NCBI RefSeq assembly: GCF_003614435.1
Contig: NZ_CP025546.1
Coordinates: forward strand, 682,001-746,000
DNA: 64,000 nucleotides
Direction of reading: 5' to 3'
Source of the DNA: Mycobacterium paragordonae
Lineage (GTDB): Bacteria; Actinomycetota; Actinomycetes; Mycobacteriales; Mycobacteriaceae
Of the stretch, positions 9,070 to 18,122 are shown piece by piece; the stretch's first letter is position 1, and each line of letters starts with the position of its first letter. The position numbers were made by a program, and so were the translations under genes. The notes under the pieces were generated by a model. It did no database searches and was not told the origin of the DNA. It saw only the letters and a list, made by a program, of their open reading frames with translations.

Positions 9070-10998
9070 ATGTACGACCCGCTGGGGTTGTCGATCGGGA
9101 CCATGAACCTGGTTGCGGCGGCGAACGGAAATTCTCCGGTCATCCGTCGCGCTGTGCTCACCCTGTATCCGCACTGCGCCCCGAAACTTGGTGTGTTCGG
9201 CGAGAATTCGGCCGAGCCCGGCACTCTGATGAGTGCCTTTGTGGAACGGATCGGCGACTCCGTGGCGCTGATCTCCCCGGACGGTTCCGCGCACGACCCG
9301 GACCTGCTCACGGTCGAGGCGCTGGACGCGATGGTGGTTGCCGCGGGCGCCGACGCGAGCTCCGCGGATATCACGATTGCCGTTCCCGCACATTGGAAAC
9401 CGGGCGCCGTGCAGGCGTTGCGCAACGCACTGCGTACCCACGTCGGGTTTGTGCGCAGCGGCTTGCCGCCGCGCCTGGTGCCCGACGCGATCGCGGCGGT
9501 GACTGCGGTGAACGCCGAAGTGGGTGTTCCCACCGGAGGCGTGGTCGGGTTGCTCGATTTCGGTGGTTCCGGTACCTACATCACCCTGCTCGAGACCAAG
9601 GACGAATTCGAACCCGTCAGCGCCACAATGCGTTACGACGATTTTTCGGGAAATCAGATTGACCAGGCGTTGCTGCTGCACGTGATGGAAGAACTCGGTC
9701 TCACGGACATCGATGCGACCGGCACCGCCATGCTGGGTCAGCTCGGCACGCTCCGGGAGCAGTGCCGGGAGGCCAAGGAGCGGCTGTCCACCGACGCCGT
9801 CACCGAACTCGCCGCAGAACTCTCCGGCACCAGCCTCGAGCTGGAGCTCACCCGGGAGAAGTTCGACGACCTGATCGCCGACCGGCTGACCGGCCTCATC
9901 TACGCCTTCGACGACATGCTGGCGCGCAACAATTCAAGCTTCGCCGATCTGGCCGCGCTGGTGACGGTCGGTGGGGGCGCCCGCATTCCGCTTGTCAGTC
10001 AACGTCTTTCGTTCCACACCAGGCTGCCGGTGTTGACCGCGTCGGATCCGGTCAGCGCCGCCGCCAAGGGTGCCCTGCTACTGGCGACGCGCAATGAACT
10101 GATGGACCTGCGGACCCGCACCTCCGTCGGGCTGCTGGCGGGCGGGGCTCAAGCGGCCGGAGGGTCCGGCATCGGCGTGATCGACCTGCCGGCCGGTGAC
10201 GTGCTGGTGATCGACCAGGACGCGTTGACCGATCGCGAGCTGGCCTGGTCGCAGACCGAGTTCCCCGAGGTGCCGACCCGCTTCCAGGGCGACTCCTACA
10301 ACGAAGACGGCCCGTGCTTCTCGATGCGGCTCAACATCATCGACCCGCCGAAAGCACCGAAGCGCCGCATCCGGGTGTCGCAGCTGCTGATCGGCCTGTG
10401 CGCGGCGGTCGCCATGACCGCGGTCGGCGGGGTGGCGATCACGCTGACCGCCGTCGAGCAGCGTCACACCCACCGTCCGGCCCCCGTCGTGCCCAGCGTC
10501 GCGCCGCCGCCGGTGTCACCCAGCGCCAAGTTGCCCAACCCGATTCCGACCAGCCCGGCGGCGCCCAGCCCGCTGCCGCCGCCACCCAGCGAGGCGATGG
10601 CCCCCAGCCCGGCCGCACCCACCAGCGTCGAGACACCGCCGCCACCCCCGCCCCCGCCACCCTCGCCCCCGCCGTCCCCCGCGCTGACGACGACCAGGCC
10701 CGCCCCGGTCACCACCACACACCCCCCGGCTGCCACCACGACGCCGCCCACCTCGGAGCCGGCCCCTACCTCCGAGCCACCCAGCGCGGCCGAGGCCCCC
10801 AGCGCGGCGGAGACGCCGGCCACCTCGGAACCTCCGCCGGTGAAGATGACGACCCAGTGGCTGCACGTGCCGCTGCTCCCGCTGCCGATACCGATCCAGG
10901 TGCCGGCCAACCAGGTGCCGGCCAACCCCGCCCCGGCCAACCAGGTGCCGCAGAATGCCAACCCCCAGAACCCCTTCTCCTCGCCCGGAGGTCCCTGA
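9070..10998 (+). CDS. Hsp70-like ATPase-domain membrane protein with proline-rich tail (Rv0312-like)
   Basis: 642 residues. Residues 1-350 resemble the Hsp70/actin-type ATPase fold: GLSIGTMNL as the first phosphate loop, VVGLLDFGGSGTYITLL as the second, and VTVGGGARIPLVSQRL as the adenosine motif. There is no Hsp70 substrate-binding domain. One transmembrane helix lies at about 437-460, then a Pro/Thr/Ala-rich extracytoplasmic segment, with a final LHVPLLPLPIPI motif. This layout matches Rv0312. It may be a cell-envelope protein whose cytoplasmic ATPase responds to or drives the external tail; this is inference. It is followed on the same strand by a related-looking DUF7159 gene after 197 bases with no gene seen. 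Confidence 0.82.
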   Translation: MYDPLGLSIGTMNLVAAANGNSPVIRRAVLTLYPHCAPKLGVFGENSAEPGTLMSAFVERIGDSVALISPDGSAHDPDLLTVEALDAMVVAAGADASSADITIAVPAHWKPGAVQALRNALRTHVGFVRSGLPPRLVPDAIAAVTAVNAEVGVPTGGVVGLLDFGGSGTYITLLETKDEFEPVSATMRYDDFSGNQIDQALLLHVMEELGLTDIDATGTAMLGQLGTLREQCREAKERLSTDAVTELAAELSGTSLELELTREKFDDLIADRLTGLIYAFDDMLARNNSSFADLAALVTVGGGARIPLVSQRLSFHTRLPVLTASDPVSAAAKGALLLATRNELMDLRTRTSVGLLAGGAQAAGGSGIGVIDLPAGDVLVIDQDALTDRELAWSQTEFPEVPTRFQGDSYNEDGPCFSMRLNIIDPPKAPKRRIRVSQLLIGLCAAVAMTAVGGVAITLTAVEQRHTHRPAPVVPSVAPPPVSPSAKLPNPIPTSPAAPSPLPPPPSEAMAPSPAAPTSVETPPPPPPPPPSPPPSPALTTTRPAPVTTTHPPAATTTPPTSEPAPTSEPPSAAEAPSAAETPATSEPPPVKMTTQWLHVPLLPLPIPIQVPANQVPANPAPANQVPQNANPQNPFSSPGGP

Positions 10999-11195
10999 CC
11001 GGCGATTCTCATTTGAGCTTCATAGGAATTGCTCCCTACCTCGATGTGCGCGAGTAGGGTTTGAGCTGGCAAACTGCATACAGGCCAGCTGAATCGGTCG
11101 CTCCAGCAGTGGGGCGGATATTTGTCGCGGCGGCTCGGGCGGTGGGCCGATCCGCCTAGACCCCGTGGCTAGCTCGCACATGGCTTGGAGGGGTT

Positions 11196-12671
11196 ATGGA
11201 CATCGTGCTTGGGGTTTCGATGGAGCCCTCAGCAGTCCGGATGGTGCTGATCGAGGGGACGAATGCCGACGGCGCGACCGTCGAGGAAGAAAGCATCGAC
11301 GTAGCTGCCTCGAAAGGCGCAGCAAGCGCAGCAGGCGCAGAAGGCGCAGAAGGCACAGACGACGGTGACGCAGCGACCGACCAGGTGATCGCCGCCCTGG
11401 TCGGCACCCGCGAAGGTGCGGCCGAGGGCGGTTATCAACTGGCCTCCACCGGGGTCACCTGGACGGACCCCACTGAGGTTGCCGCGCTGCGGCTGGAGCT
11501 CGCCGCCCGCGATGTCGGCAGCGTGATGCTGGTGTCGCCGCTGCTCGCCGCGGCCGCGCTGGCGCAGACTGTCGGCGCCGCCCTCGACTACGAGCACATC
11601 GCGATGCTGTTCGTCGAGGCCGGCAGCGCGACCCTGGCCGTCGTCGAGGTCGCCGACGGCTCGATCGTCGACCTGCACCGGCAGGCCGTCCGGGATGAAT
11701 CCCTGGCAGCCGGGCTGGTGACGATGGTCGCGGGTCTGGATGCGCCGGCTTCGCGCGCCGACGGCGTCTTCCTCGTCGGATGTGGCGTCGACATCGTCGG
11801 CGTCAAGCCCGCCCTGGAGGCGGCGACGTCGTTGGTGGTCAGCTGCCCCGAAGAGCCGGAGATGGCGCTGGCCAGGGGCGCGGCACTGGCCTCGGCGAAT
11901 GCACCGCTGTTCGCGTCGTCGACTTCCGCACTGGCCTACGCGCTGGATCCAGGCACCGGTGAGGTGAACCCGCGCGCGCTCACCCCGAGCTACCTCGACG
12001 TCTGCGCCATCGCCGGCGTCAGCGAGGGCGCACTGGCCTACAGCGCCCTGGACGAAGAAACCGACCCGGCCGCCGAACCCGAACAGGACCCGCATCGCAA
12101 GCCATTGGCGCTGGTGAGCGCGGCCATCGCCGGCATCGCAGCGGTGGTGGCCGGGGTGCTGATCGTGTCGCTGGGCTCCCACGTCCGCCCGACCGCGGCT
12201 CAGCAACCCAGTCCGCGCGAGAGCGCCGAGGCGCCGGCGTCCCAGGCACCCGCAACCGAATTGCCGGCGCAGGTGTTGTTGCCGGGCACCAGCGCGGCAC
12301 CGCCCCCGAGTGCGCCGCCGGCGGCCCCGCCGTCCGTGGAGGTCGCGGCTGCACCCGCCCCGCCGCCGGTGATTCAGCAGGCGCCGCCGCAGACCGTCAC
12401 CAGGCCGGCACAGGCCCCGGCATACGTGGCGCCCGCGCCGCGCCGGCAGCCCACCCAGCAGGCGGCGCCGCCGGTGCAGACCCCGGTGCAACAGGCCCCG
12501 CCGCCGTCGGCTCCGCCGCCGGCCGCGCCCGCCCCGGCCGCCCCGGCCCCCGCTGCGCCGCCGACCCCGGTGATGACGATGTATCTGCACCTGCCGTTCA
12601 TGTCGATCCCGATCCCGATCAACCCACCACCGCCGCCGCCCCCGCCCGCGCCCGCGGAGCCTGGTCCGTAG
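11196..12671 (+). CDS. DUF7159-type membrane protein with proline-rich tail
   Basis: 491 residues from ATG 11196 after a good GGAGGGG site. The N-terminal domain (MDIVLGVSM, then RMVLIEG) is a mycobacterial family; LFVEAGSATLAVVEVADG resembles an actin/Hsp70 phosphate-2 strand, but catalytic Asp and Gly residues are incomplete. A single transmembrane helix lies at about 303-328. The rest is Pro/Ala-rich and ends with a LHLPFMSIPIPI motif like the tail of the preceding Hsp70-like protein. A second family member lies at 48344-50479. The function is unknown; it may be an envelope scaffold or sensor acting with the upstream ATPase-like protein. Confidence 0.8.
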   Translation: MDIVLGVSMEPSAVRMVLIEGTNADGATVEEESIDVAASKGAASAAGAEGAEGTDDGDAATDQVIAALVGTREGAAEGGYQLASTGVTWTDPTEVAALRLELAARDVGSVMLVSPLLAAAALAQTVGAALDYEHIAMLFVEAGSATLAVVEVADGSIVDLHRQAVRDESLAAGLVTMVAGLDAPASRADGVFLVGCGVDIVGVKPALEAATSLVVSCPEEPEMALARGAALASANAPLFASSTSALAYALDPGTGEVNPRALTPSYLDVCAIAGVSEGALAYSALDEETDPAAEPEQDPHRKPLALVSAAIAGIAAVVAGVLIVSLGSHVRPTAAQQPSPRESAEAPASQAPATELPAQVLLPGTSAAPPPSAPPAAPPSVEVAAAPAPPPVIQQAPPQTVTRPAQAPAYVAPAPRRQPTQQAAPPVQTPVQQAPPPSAPPPAAPAPAAPAPAAPPTPVMTMYLHLPFMSIPIPINPPPPPPPPAPAEPGP

Positions 12672-12704
12672 CGGATCTGCCGGGTTGAGCGCAGACTGGG
12701 CAGT

Positions 12705-13127
12705 ATGAGCGATAAAGGTGGGTCGGGCGGCGGCTTCGGGTTCGATCCCGAGGACTTGGATCGGGTGATTCGGGAGGGCACCGAAGGCCTGCGTGACGCG
12801 TTCGAGCGGATCGGTCGGTATGTCGGCTCCCCCGGCGGGCGCCCGGGGTGGTCGCTGCTCTTCGAAGATCTCTCCCGGCGCAGCCGCCCGGAACCTGAAA
12901 CCGCCGGCGAGGCCGGCGATGGCGTGTGGGCCATCTACACCGTGGACGCCGACGGCGGCGCGCGGGTTGAGCAGGTGTACGCCAACGAACTCGACGCCCT
13001 GCGCGCCAACAAGAACAACACCGACCCCAAGCGCAAGGTGCGCTTCCTGCCGTACGGCATTGCCGTCAGCGTGTTGGACGACCCGACTGACGGCCCGGCG
13101 AAAGACGCAATAGGCGATCCTGCCTAG
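12705..13127 (+). CDS. Conserved protein of unknown function (Rv0313-like)
   Basis: 140 residues. A glycine-rich, acidic N terminus is followed by a helix (DRVIREGTEGLRDAFERIG) and a compact C-terminal domain (GVWAIYTVDADGGARVEQVY, then KVRFLPYGIAVSVL). There is no signal peptide or membrane segment. It corresponds by position to Rv0313. It starts 33 bases after the DUF7159 gene, suggesting one transcription unit with the Hsp70-like and DUF7159 proteins. I do not recognise its function. Confidence 0.78.
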   Translation: MSDKGGSGGGFGFDPEDLDRVIREGTEGLRDAFERIGRYVGSPGGRPGWSLLFEDLSRRSRPEPETAGEAGDGVWAIYTVDADGGARVEQVYANELDALRANKNNTDPKRKVRFLPYGIAVSVLDDPTDGPAKDAIGDPA

Positions 13128-13156
13128 CCTCGGCGGCGGCCTATGCTGGGCAGATT

Positions 13157-16100
13157 GTGGCTGCCCAACCCTCCGTCTGCCATAACTGCGGATCCGAGCC
13201 GCGCCAGGGTGCGCGGTTCTGCGACGCGTGCGGTGCGCCGCTGACAGTGGTCGTCCAGCCTGCCGAATACAAGCAGGTGACCGTCCTGTTCGCCGACGTG
13301 GTGCGGTCGATGGACATGGCGGCGGCCCTCGGGCCCGAGCGGTTGCGCGAGGTGATGACCGAGTTGGTGGATCGGTCGGCGGCAGTGGTGCAGCGTTACG
13401 CGGGCACCGTGGACAAATTCACCGGCGACGGCATCATGGCGCTTTTCGGTGCGCCGATCGCGTTGGAGGACCATGCTTTTCGGGCTTGTCTGGCGGCCAT
13501 GGACATCCAGCAGGTGGCGCAGCGGCTGGGCGCCGAGGTCGCTCGCAGAGACAACATCGATCTGCGGGTGCGGGTCGGCCTGAATTCCGGGCAGGTGATC
13601 GCCGGTGAAGTCGGTGCCGCCCACCTCGGCTACACCGCCGTCGGCGAGCAGGTGGGGATGGCTCAGCGGATGGAATCCGTTGCACCACCGGGCGGAGTCA
13701 TGCTCAGCGAGTCCACCGCCCGGCTGGTGGACGACCGGGTGGCCCTCGCGCCACCGGAGACGGTGCGCATCAAAGGCGTCGAGACGGGTGTCCCGGCGCG
13801 GCGACTGCTGGGCGTCGGTGTCGAGGATCCCGGACGAACGCACAAGGTGCGGCACGAGTCCCGGCTGGTCGGTCGCCACGCGGAGACTGCGGCGGCAGCG
13901 CGACTTCTGGACGAGGCGGCGCGTGGCCACGGAGCCATCGTCACGGTGTCGGGGCGGCCCGGTGTCGGGAAGACCAGGTTGGGTCGCGAGGTGGTGGCGA
14001 CGGCCAGCGGGCGAGGATTCGAAGTCTTTGTCACCTACTGCGAATCCCACACCCGCGACATCCCGTTCCACGTGATCTCCCGGCTGCTGCGGGCGGTCTT
14101 CGGCGTCGGTGCGGTGCCGGCGGAGGCCGGCCGGGCGCGGGTCCGGGCCAAGATTCCCGGCGCGGGCGCTGAGGATCTGCTGCTGCTCGACGACCTGCTG
14201 GGCATTCGCGACCCAGAGACGGTGTTACCGGACATCACCCCCGAAGCCCGGCGCCGCCGGTTGGTCAAACTCATCGAAAGCGTTGCGCTGCATCGCGCCG
14301 AGCCGGCGTTGTATGTGGTCGAGGATGCACACTGGATCGACAGCGTCAGCGAAGCCCTGCTCGCCGACTTCGCCGCGGCGGTACCCCGGATGCGCGCGAT
14401 GCTACTGGTGATCTACCGGCCCGAGTATGCCGGGACGCTGTCCTCGATCACCGGTTCGCACCAGTTTTCTCTTGTGCCCCTAGATGACTCGCACACTGCC
14501 GAATTGGTCGGCGCGCTGCTGGGCCCGGATCCCTCGGTGCTCGGGCTGGCGGTTGTAATCGCCGAGCGGGCGGCGGGTCTGCCGTTCGCCGCCGAAGAGA
14601 TCGTGCGCGACCTGGCCGAGCGGGGTGTGTTGGAAGGGTTGCCGGGCAGTTATGTCTGCGTCCGTCCGCAAGCCGACATCCAGGTGCCGGCCAGTGTCCA
14701 GGCGATCATCAGCGCCCGTATCGACCGCCTCACCGCAACGGCCAAACGCACGCTGAACGCCGCGGCCGTGATAGGCCTCCGTTTCGACCAGCAATTGCTC
14801 GAATCGCTGCTGGAGTCAACGGATTTGATGCCGCTGATCGAAGCGGAGCTGATCGAGCAGATCGCCTTCACGCCGCACGCCAGGTACGCGTTCTGCCATC
14901 CGCTGATCCAGGCGGTGGCCTACGAATCGCAGTTGAAGTCCGGGCGATCGGAGTTGCACCGGCGCGTCGCGGCCGTGTTGCAACGCACCCACGGCCGCTA
15001 TACCGGGCAGGAGGCCGCCATCGTCGCCACTCAGTACGCGGCCGCCGGCGATCTGCGGGATGCATTCGACTGGCACATGCAGGCGGCAACCTGGTACGGC
15101 ACCCGCGACATCCGGGCGGCGCGGAAGAGCTGGGAACTGGCGCGCGACGTCGCCGACCGGTTGCCCGACGACGAACCGGAACGGCTGGCCATGCGGATCG
15201 CACCGCGGGCAATGCTGTGCGGCAGCACTTTTCAAGTGGGCGGTACCCCCTCGGACACCGGATTCGACGAATTGCGCGAACTCACCTCCGCCGCGGGCGA
15301 CAAGAGGTCCCTGGTGCTGGGGATGGCCGGACACCTGACCGCGCTGACCTTCAACTCCCGCAACTCCGAAGCAGCCGAGGTGGCCTCGGAGTTCGCCACG
15401 CTGGTCGAGTCGATCGGCGATCCGGCGCTGACCGTCGGACTGTTCTACGCAGGAGCACAGGCGAAGTGGGAAGCCGGCCAGGCGAGCGAGAGTCTGCGCC
15501 TGACCCAGCGGGTCATCGACATCGCCGACGGCGACGCCACCATGGGCGACTTCCTCATCGGCTCGCCCCTCGCCTTCGCGCTCACCGTCAAGGGTGCCGC
15601 CGGCATGTTCCTGGGCCGCGGCGGCTGGCGCGATGACATGGAGGCGGGCATCGCGCTGGTCCGCGCCGTCGACGAGGGCGCGGCGCCGTTCGCGCACCTC
15701 TACAAGTACCAGGCTGCGCTGCAGAACGGTGCCGTGCTGCCTACCGCGGCGGACGTGGCTCGGGCATCCGAAGACCTGGGCCTCGTCGAGCAATCCGGCA
15801 ACAACACAGCGTTGGCGTACGCACTTCTCAATCGCGCGACCACGCTGATACACACCGACACCGCCAATCGAGCGCCCGGGCTGGAGTGCCTGACCAGGGC
15901 CCGCGAGTTGTTCGTCGCGGAGAAGCTCACCGTGTCGCTGCGGCGGATGGTCGACATCGAATTCGCCCGGGAACGCGCGCGCTCCGGCGATGTCGATGCC
16001 GCAATCGACTCCGCCACAACGGTTCTCGACGAGCAATTCGAATGCGGCGAGGTGATCTTCCGCGGCCCGGCGACCGCGGTCCTGGTAGAGGCGCTGTTGT

Positions 16101-16318
16101 CGCGGGGATCGGCCGCCGACCTGGAGGCCGCTCACCACGCCGTCGACCGGTTGGCGGCGGTGCCGACCGAGCCGGGGTTCGTGCTGTTCGAGCTTCCGGT
16201 ACTGCGGTTGCGGGGCCTGCTCGCGAGGGCCCGCCGGGACGAAGCGGGGCACCGGCGGTTCACGCAACGCTGCCTGACTCTGGCTCGAGAGGCAGGTTAC
16301 GAGGCTTACCTGGGCTGA
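13157..16318 (+). CDS. Zinc-ribbon / class III cyclase-like / AAA ATPase regulatory protein
   Basis: 1053 residues from GTG 13157. Four cysteines (8, 11, 22, 25) form an N-terminal zinc ribbon. Residues ~40-200 are a class III nucleotidyl-cyclase domain: the first metal Asp in LFADVV, the Lys/Asp motif DKFTGDGIMALFG and the late Arg in VGMAQRM. The Asn expected before that Arg (VNxAxR) is Gly, so catalysis may be lost or changed. Walker A GRPGVGKT lies near residue 267 and Walker B in LYVVEDAHW, followed by helical TPR-like repeats to the end. Related mycobacterial proteins often end in a LuxR helix-turn-helix; none is visible here. It is probably a signalling ATPase; the input and output are unknown. 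Confidence 0.87.
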   Translation: MAAQPSVCHNCGSEPRQGARFCDACGAPLTVVVQPAEYKQVTVLFADVVRSMDMAAALGPERLREVMTELVDRSAAVVQRYAGTVDKFTGDGIMALFGAPIALEDHAFRACLAAMDIQQVAQRLGAEVARRDNIDLRVRVGLNSGQVIAGEVGAAHLGYTAVGEQVGMAQRMESVAPPGGVMLSESTARLVDDRVALAPPETVRIKGVETGVPARRLLGVGVEDPGRTHKVRHESRLVGRHAETAAAARLLDEAARGHGAIVTVSGRPGVGKTRLGREVVATASGRGFEVFVTYCESHTRDIPFHVISRLLRAVFGVGAVPAEAGRARVRAKIPGAGAEDLLLLDDLLGIRDPETVLPDITPEARRRRLVKLIESVALHRAEPALYVVEDAHWIDSVSEALLADFAAAVPRMRAMLLVIYRPEYAGTLSSITGSHQFSLVPLDDSHTAELVGALLGPDPSVLGLAVVIAERAAGLPFAAEEIVRDLAERGVLEGLPGSYVCVRPQADIQVPASVQAIISARIDRLTATAKRTLNAAAVIGLRFDQQLLESLLESTDLMPLIEAELIEQIAFTPHARYAFCHPLIQAVAYESQLKSGRSELHRRVAAVLQRTHGRYTGQEAAIVATQYAAAGDLRDAFDWHMQAATWYGTRDIRAARKSWELARDVADRLPDDEPERLAMRIAPRAMLCGSTFQVGGTPSDTGFDELRELTSAAGDKRSLVLGMAGHLTALTFNSRNSEAAEVASEFATLVESIGDPALTVGLFYAGAQAKWEAGQASESLRLTQRVIDIADGDATMGDFLIGSPLAFALTVKGAAGMFLGRGGWRDDMEAGIALVRAVDEGAAPFAHLYKYQAALQNGAVLPTAADVARASEDLGLVEQSGNNTALAYALLNRATTLIHTDTANRAPGLECLTRARELFVAEKLTVSLRRMVDIEFARERARSGDVDAAIDSATTVLDEQFECGEVIFRGPATAVLVEALLSRGSAADLEAAHHAVDRLAAVPTEPGFVLFELPVLRLRGLLARARRDEAGHRRFTQRCLTLAREAGYEAYLG

Positions 16319-16330
16319 CCCCTCGCCGGG

Positions 16331-17059
16331 TCAGCCCTGCTCGACCGTGTTCCCGCTGCCGCTCTTGGTGATCTTCGGCGAGCCGGAATGATAGGTCACC
16401 TTGTTGTTGAGCCCGGAAGCTTCGATGGTGTCCACGTTGTCTACGGTGACGACGTTCTGCAGGCCCTGCACGTTGACCGTCGCGCAGTGCCCGGTGATCG
16501 TCACCGTGTTGGAGATCCCGCTGATCTCGATCACGTTGCCGTTGCAGGCGACGGTCTTGTTCTCGTTGATGCCCGAGATCGTGATCGTCTCGCCCGCCGG
16601 TGCGGTGGACGACGGTGACGGACCCGCGCTGGGCGTGCGCGTCTTACCGGTCGACGGTGCGGTGCGACTCGGCGCCTTGCCGGTCGTCGTTGCCGCCGAG
16701 GTGCTCTCGGTGGGGGAGGGCACGACGAGATCGTCATGGGAGAACTGGTGTGCGGCATAGGCGGCGATGCCGCCCACCAACACCAGCACGCCGAGGACGC
16801 CCGCCGCGGCCAGAATCCAGAACCAGCGCATGCCCGATGACGAGCGGGGCGTGGCGCCGGGATACGGGCTGCTGTACCCGTAGCCGGGAGGGGACATGTT
16901 CGACGGTGTCGGCGGGGGGACGGGCCCCGGCGGGGGCGGCGGATAGTTGTAGCCGCCGCCGGAGCCCAGGCCGGCGCCCGACTCGGATGCCCGTGCCTGA
17001 TCGGCCAGTGGCTGCTCCAGCTCCCGGATCCGGGCTTCCGGGTCATCCTCTGAATTCAT
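16331..17059 (-). CDS. DUF3060 single-pass membrane protein (Rv0314c-like)
   Basis: 242 residues from ATG 17059; the long open frame upstream is a shadow of the opposite reductase gene. A short acidic N-terminal helix is followed by a Pro/Gly/Tyr-rich cytoplasmic segment, one transmembrane helix (FWILAAAGVLGVLVLVGGI, about 84-104), a Ser/Thr/Pro linker and a C-terminal beta-solenoid-like domain with repeating NTVTITG, NVVTVDN and NKVTYHS strands, typical of DUF3060. The function is unknown; it is exposed outside the membrane. It corresponds to Rv0314c and forms the left border of the inserted catabolic island. It converges with the cyclase gene with a 12-base gap. Confidence 0.82.
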   Translation of the reverse strand: MNSEDDPEARIRELEQPLADQARASESGAGLGSGGGYNYPPPPPGPVPPPTPSNMSPPGYGYSSPYPGATPRSSSGMRWFWILAAAGVLGVLVLVGGIAAYAAHQFSHDDLVVPSPTESTSAATTTGKAPSRTAPSTGKTRTPSAGPSPSSTAPAGETITISGINENKTVACNGNVIEISGISNTVTITGHCATVNVQGLQNVVTVDNVDTIEASGLNNKVTYHSGSPKITKSGSGNTVEQG

Positions 17060-17107
17060 GCCTGAGATGCTCCCATATCGGCAACCCCGCGGAATAGGCT
17101 CAGCGTC

Positions 17108-18121
17108 GTGCCCGCCTTGCCGAATCGCCAGATCCTGTTGCGCCGCCGCCCCTCCGGTCTGGTGCAGCCCGAAGACACCGAGTTGATCACCCGGCCGGCC
17201 CCCGAACTCGCGGCGGGAGAGGCGTTGTTGCGCACCACCTACGTGGGCATCGACGCCGCCCTGCGCACCTGGCTGGACGACCAGCCCAGTTACCTGCCCC
17301 CGGTGCAGATCGGTGAGGTGATCCGGGCGGCGGGAATCGGCGAGGTCGTCGAAACACGTTGCGATGCTTACGCCGTCGGCGACATCGTCACCACGCTGAC
17401 CGGTTTCCAGGAGTACGTGGTCATCCGCGACGACATCTTCAGCACTCCCATCCCGGGTGAGGACGACCAGCTGGCGATCATGTCGGTGTACGGGCCGACC
17501 GGCGCCACCGCCTACTTCGGGATGACCGATATCGGCCGCCCGCAACCGGGGGAGACCGTGGTGGTCTCCGCCGCGGCGGGCGCCACCGGATCGGTGGCCG
17601 GGCAGATCGCCAAGATCGCCGGCGCCCGGGTGGTGGGTATAGCGGGCGGGCCGGAGAAGTGCCGGGCGGTGGTCGAGGACTTCGGATTCGACGCGTGCAT
17701 CGACTACAAGAACGACGACATCGTCGCCGCGCTCAAAGAGCACTGCCCGCGCCGCGTCGACGTCTATTTCGACAATGTCGGCGGACCCATCCTCAACGCG
17801 GTGCTGGGCCGGATCGCGTCCAAGGCCCGCGTGGTGCTCTGCGGTGTCATCTCCAGTTACCTCACCGGCGAGCACCCGGGACCGGCCAACTACGTCAACC
17901 TGCTGTCCAAGACCGCATCGATGCAGGGTTTCAACGCGCTCGACCAGTGGGGCCGCTTCGACGAGGCGTTCGCCAACCTGCGCCAGTGGGAGTCCGAGGG
18001 GCGCCTGCGACACCGTCAGACCATTTACGACGGCATCGAGCAGTGCGTCGACGCCCTCAACGGACTTTTCACCGGGGCGAATATCGGCAAGACGCTGGTC
18101 AAGATCAGCGAGCCGGGCTGA
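17108..18121 (+). CDS. MDR-family NADPH-dependent alkenal/enone reductase
   Basis: 337 residues from GTG 17108. It is a zinc-free medium-chain reductase of the leukotriene B4 12-hydroxydehydrogenase / prostaglandin reductase type: the substrate-side GPTGATAYFGM, the nucleotide loop AAAGATGSVAGQIAKIAGARVVG and the family-specific YFDNVGG. It would reduce alpha,beta-unsaturated aldehydes or ketones with NADPH. It is the first gene of the island relative to Rv0314c, divergent from it across 48 bases, and ends one base before the convergent aldehyde dehydrogenase. Its role with the Rieske genes is inferred only from position. Confidence 0.86.
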   Translation: MPALPNRQILLRRRPSGLVQPEDTELITRPAPELAAGEALLRTTYVGIDAALRTWLDDQPSYLPPVQIGEVIRAAGIGEVVETRCDAYAVGDIVTTLTGFQEYVVIRDDIFSTPIPGEDDQLAIMSVYGPTGATAYFGMTDIGRPQPGETVVVSAAAGATGSVAGQIAKIAGARVVGIAGGPEKCRAVVEDFGFDACIDYKNDDIVAALKEHCPRRVDVYFDNVGGPILNAVLGRIASKARVVLCGVISSYLTGEHPGPANYVNLLSKTASMQGFNALDQWGRFDEAFANLRQWESEGRLRHRQTIYDGIEQCVDALNGLFTGANIGKTLVKISEPG

Positions 18122-18122
18122 A

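Noticed and set aside
11229..12590. 453-codon Arg/Gly-rich minus-strand frame
   Set aside because: It lies fully antisense to the DUF7159 gene and has the Arg/Gly/His composition typical of shadow frames in high-GC DNA.
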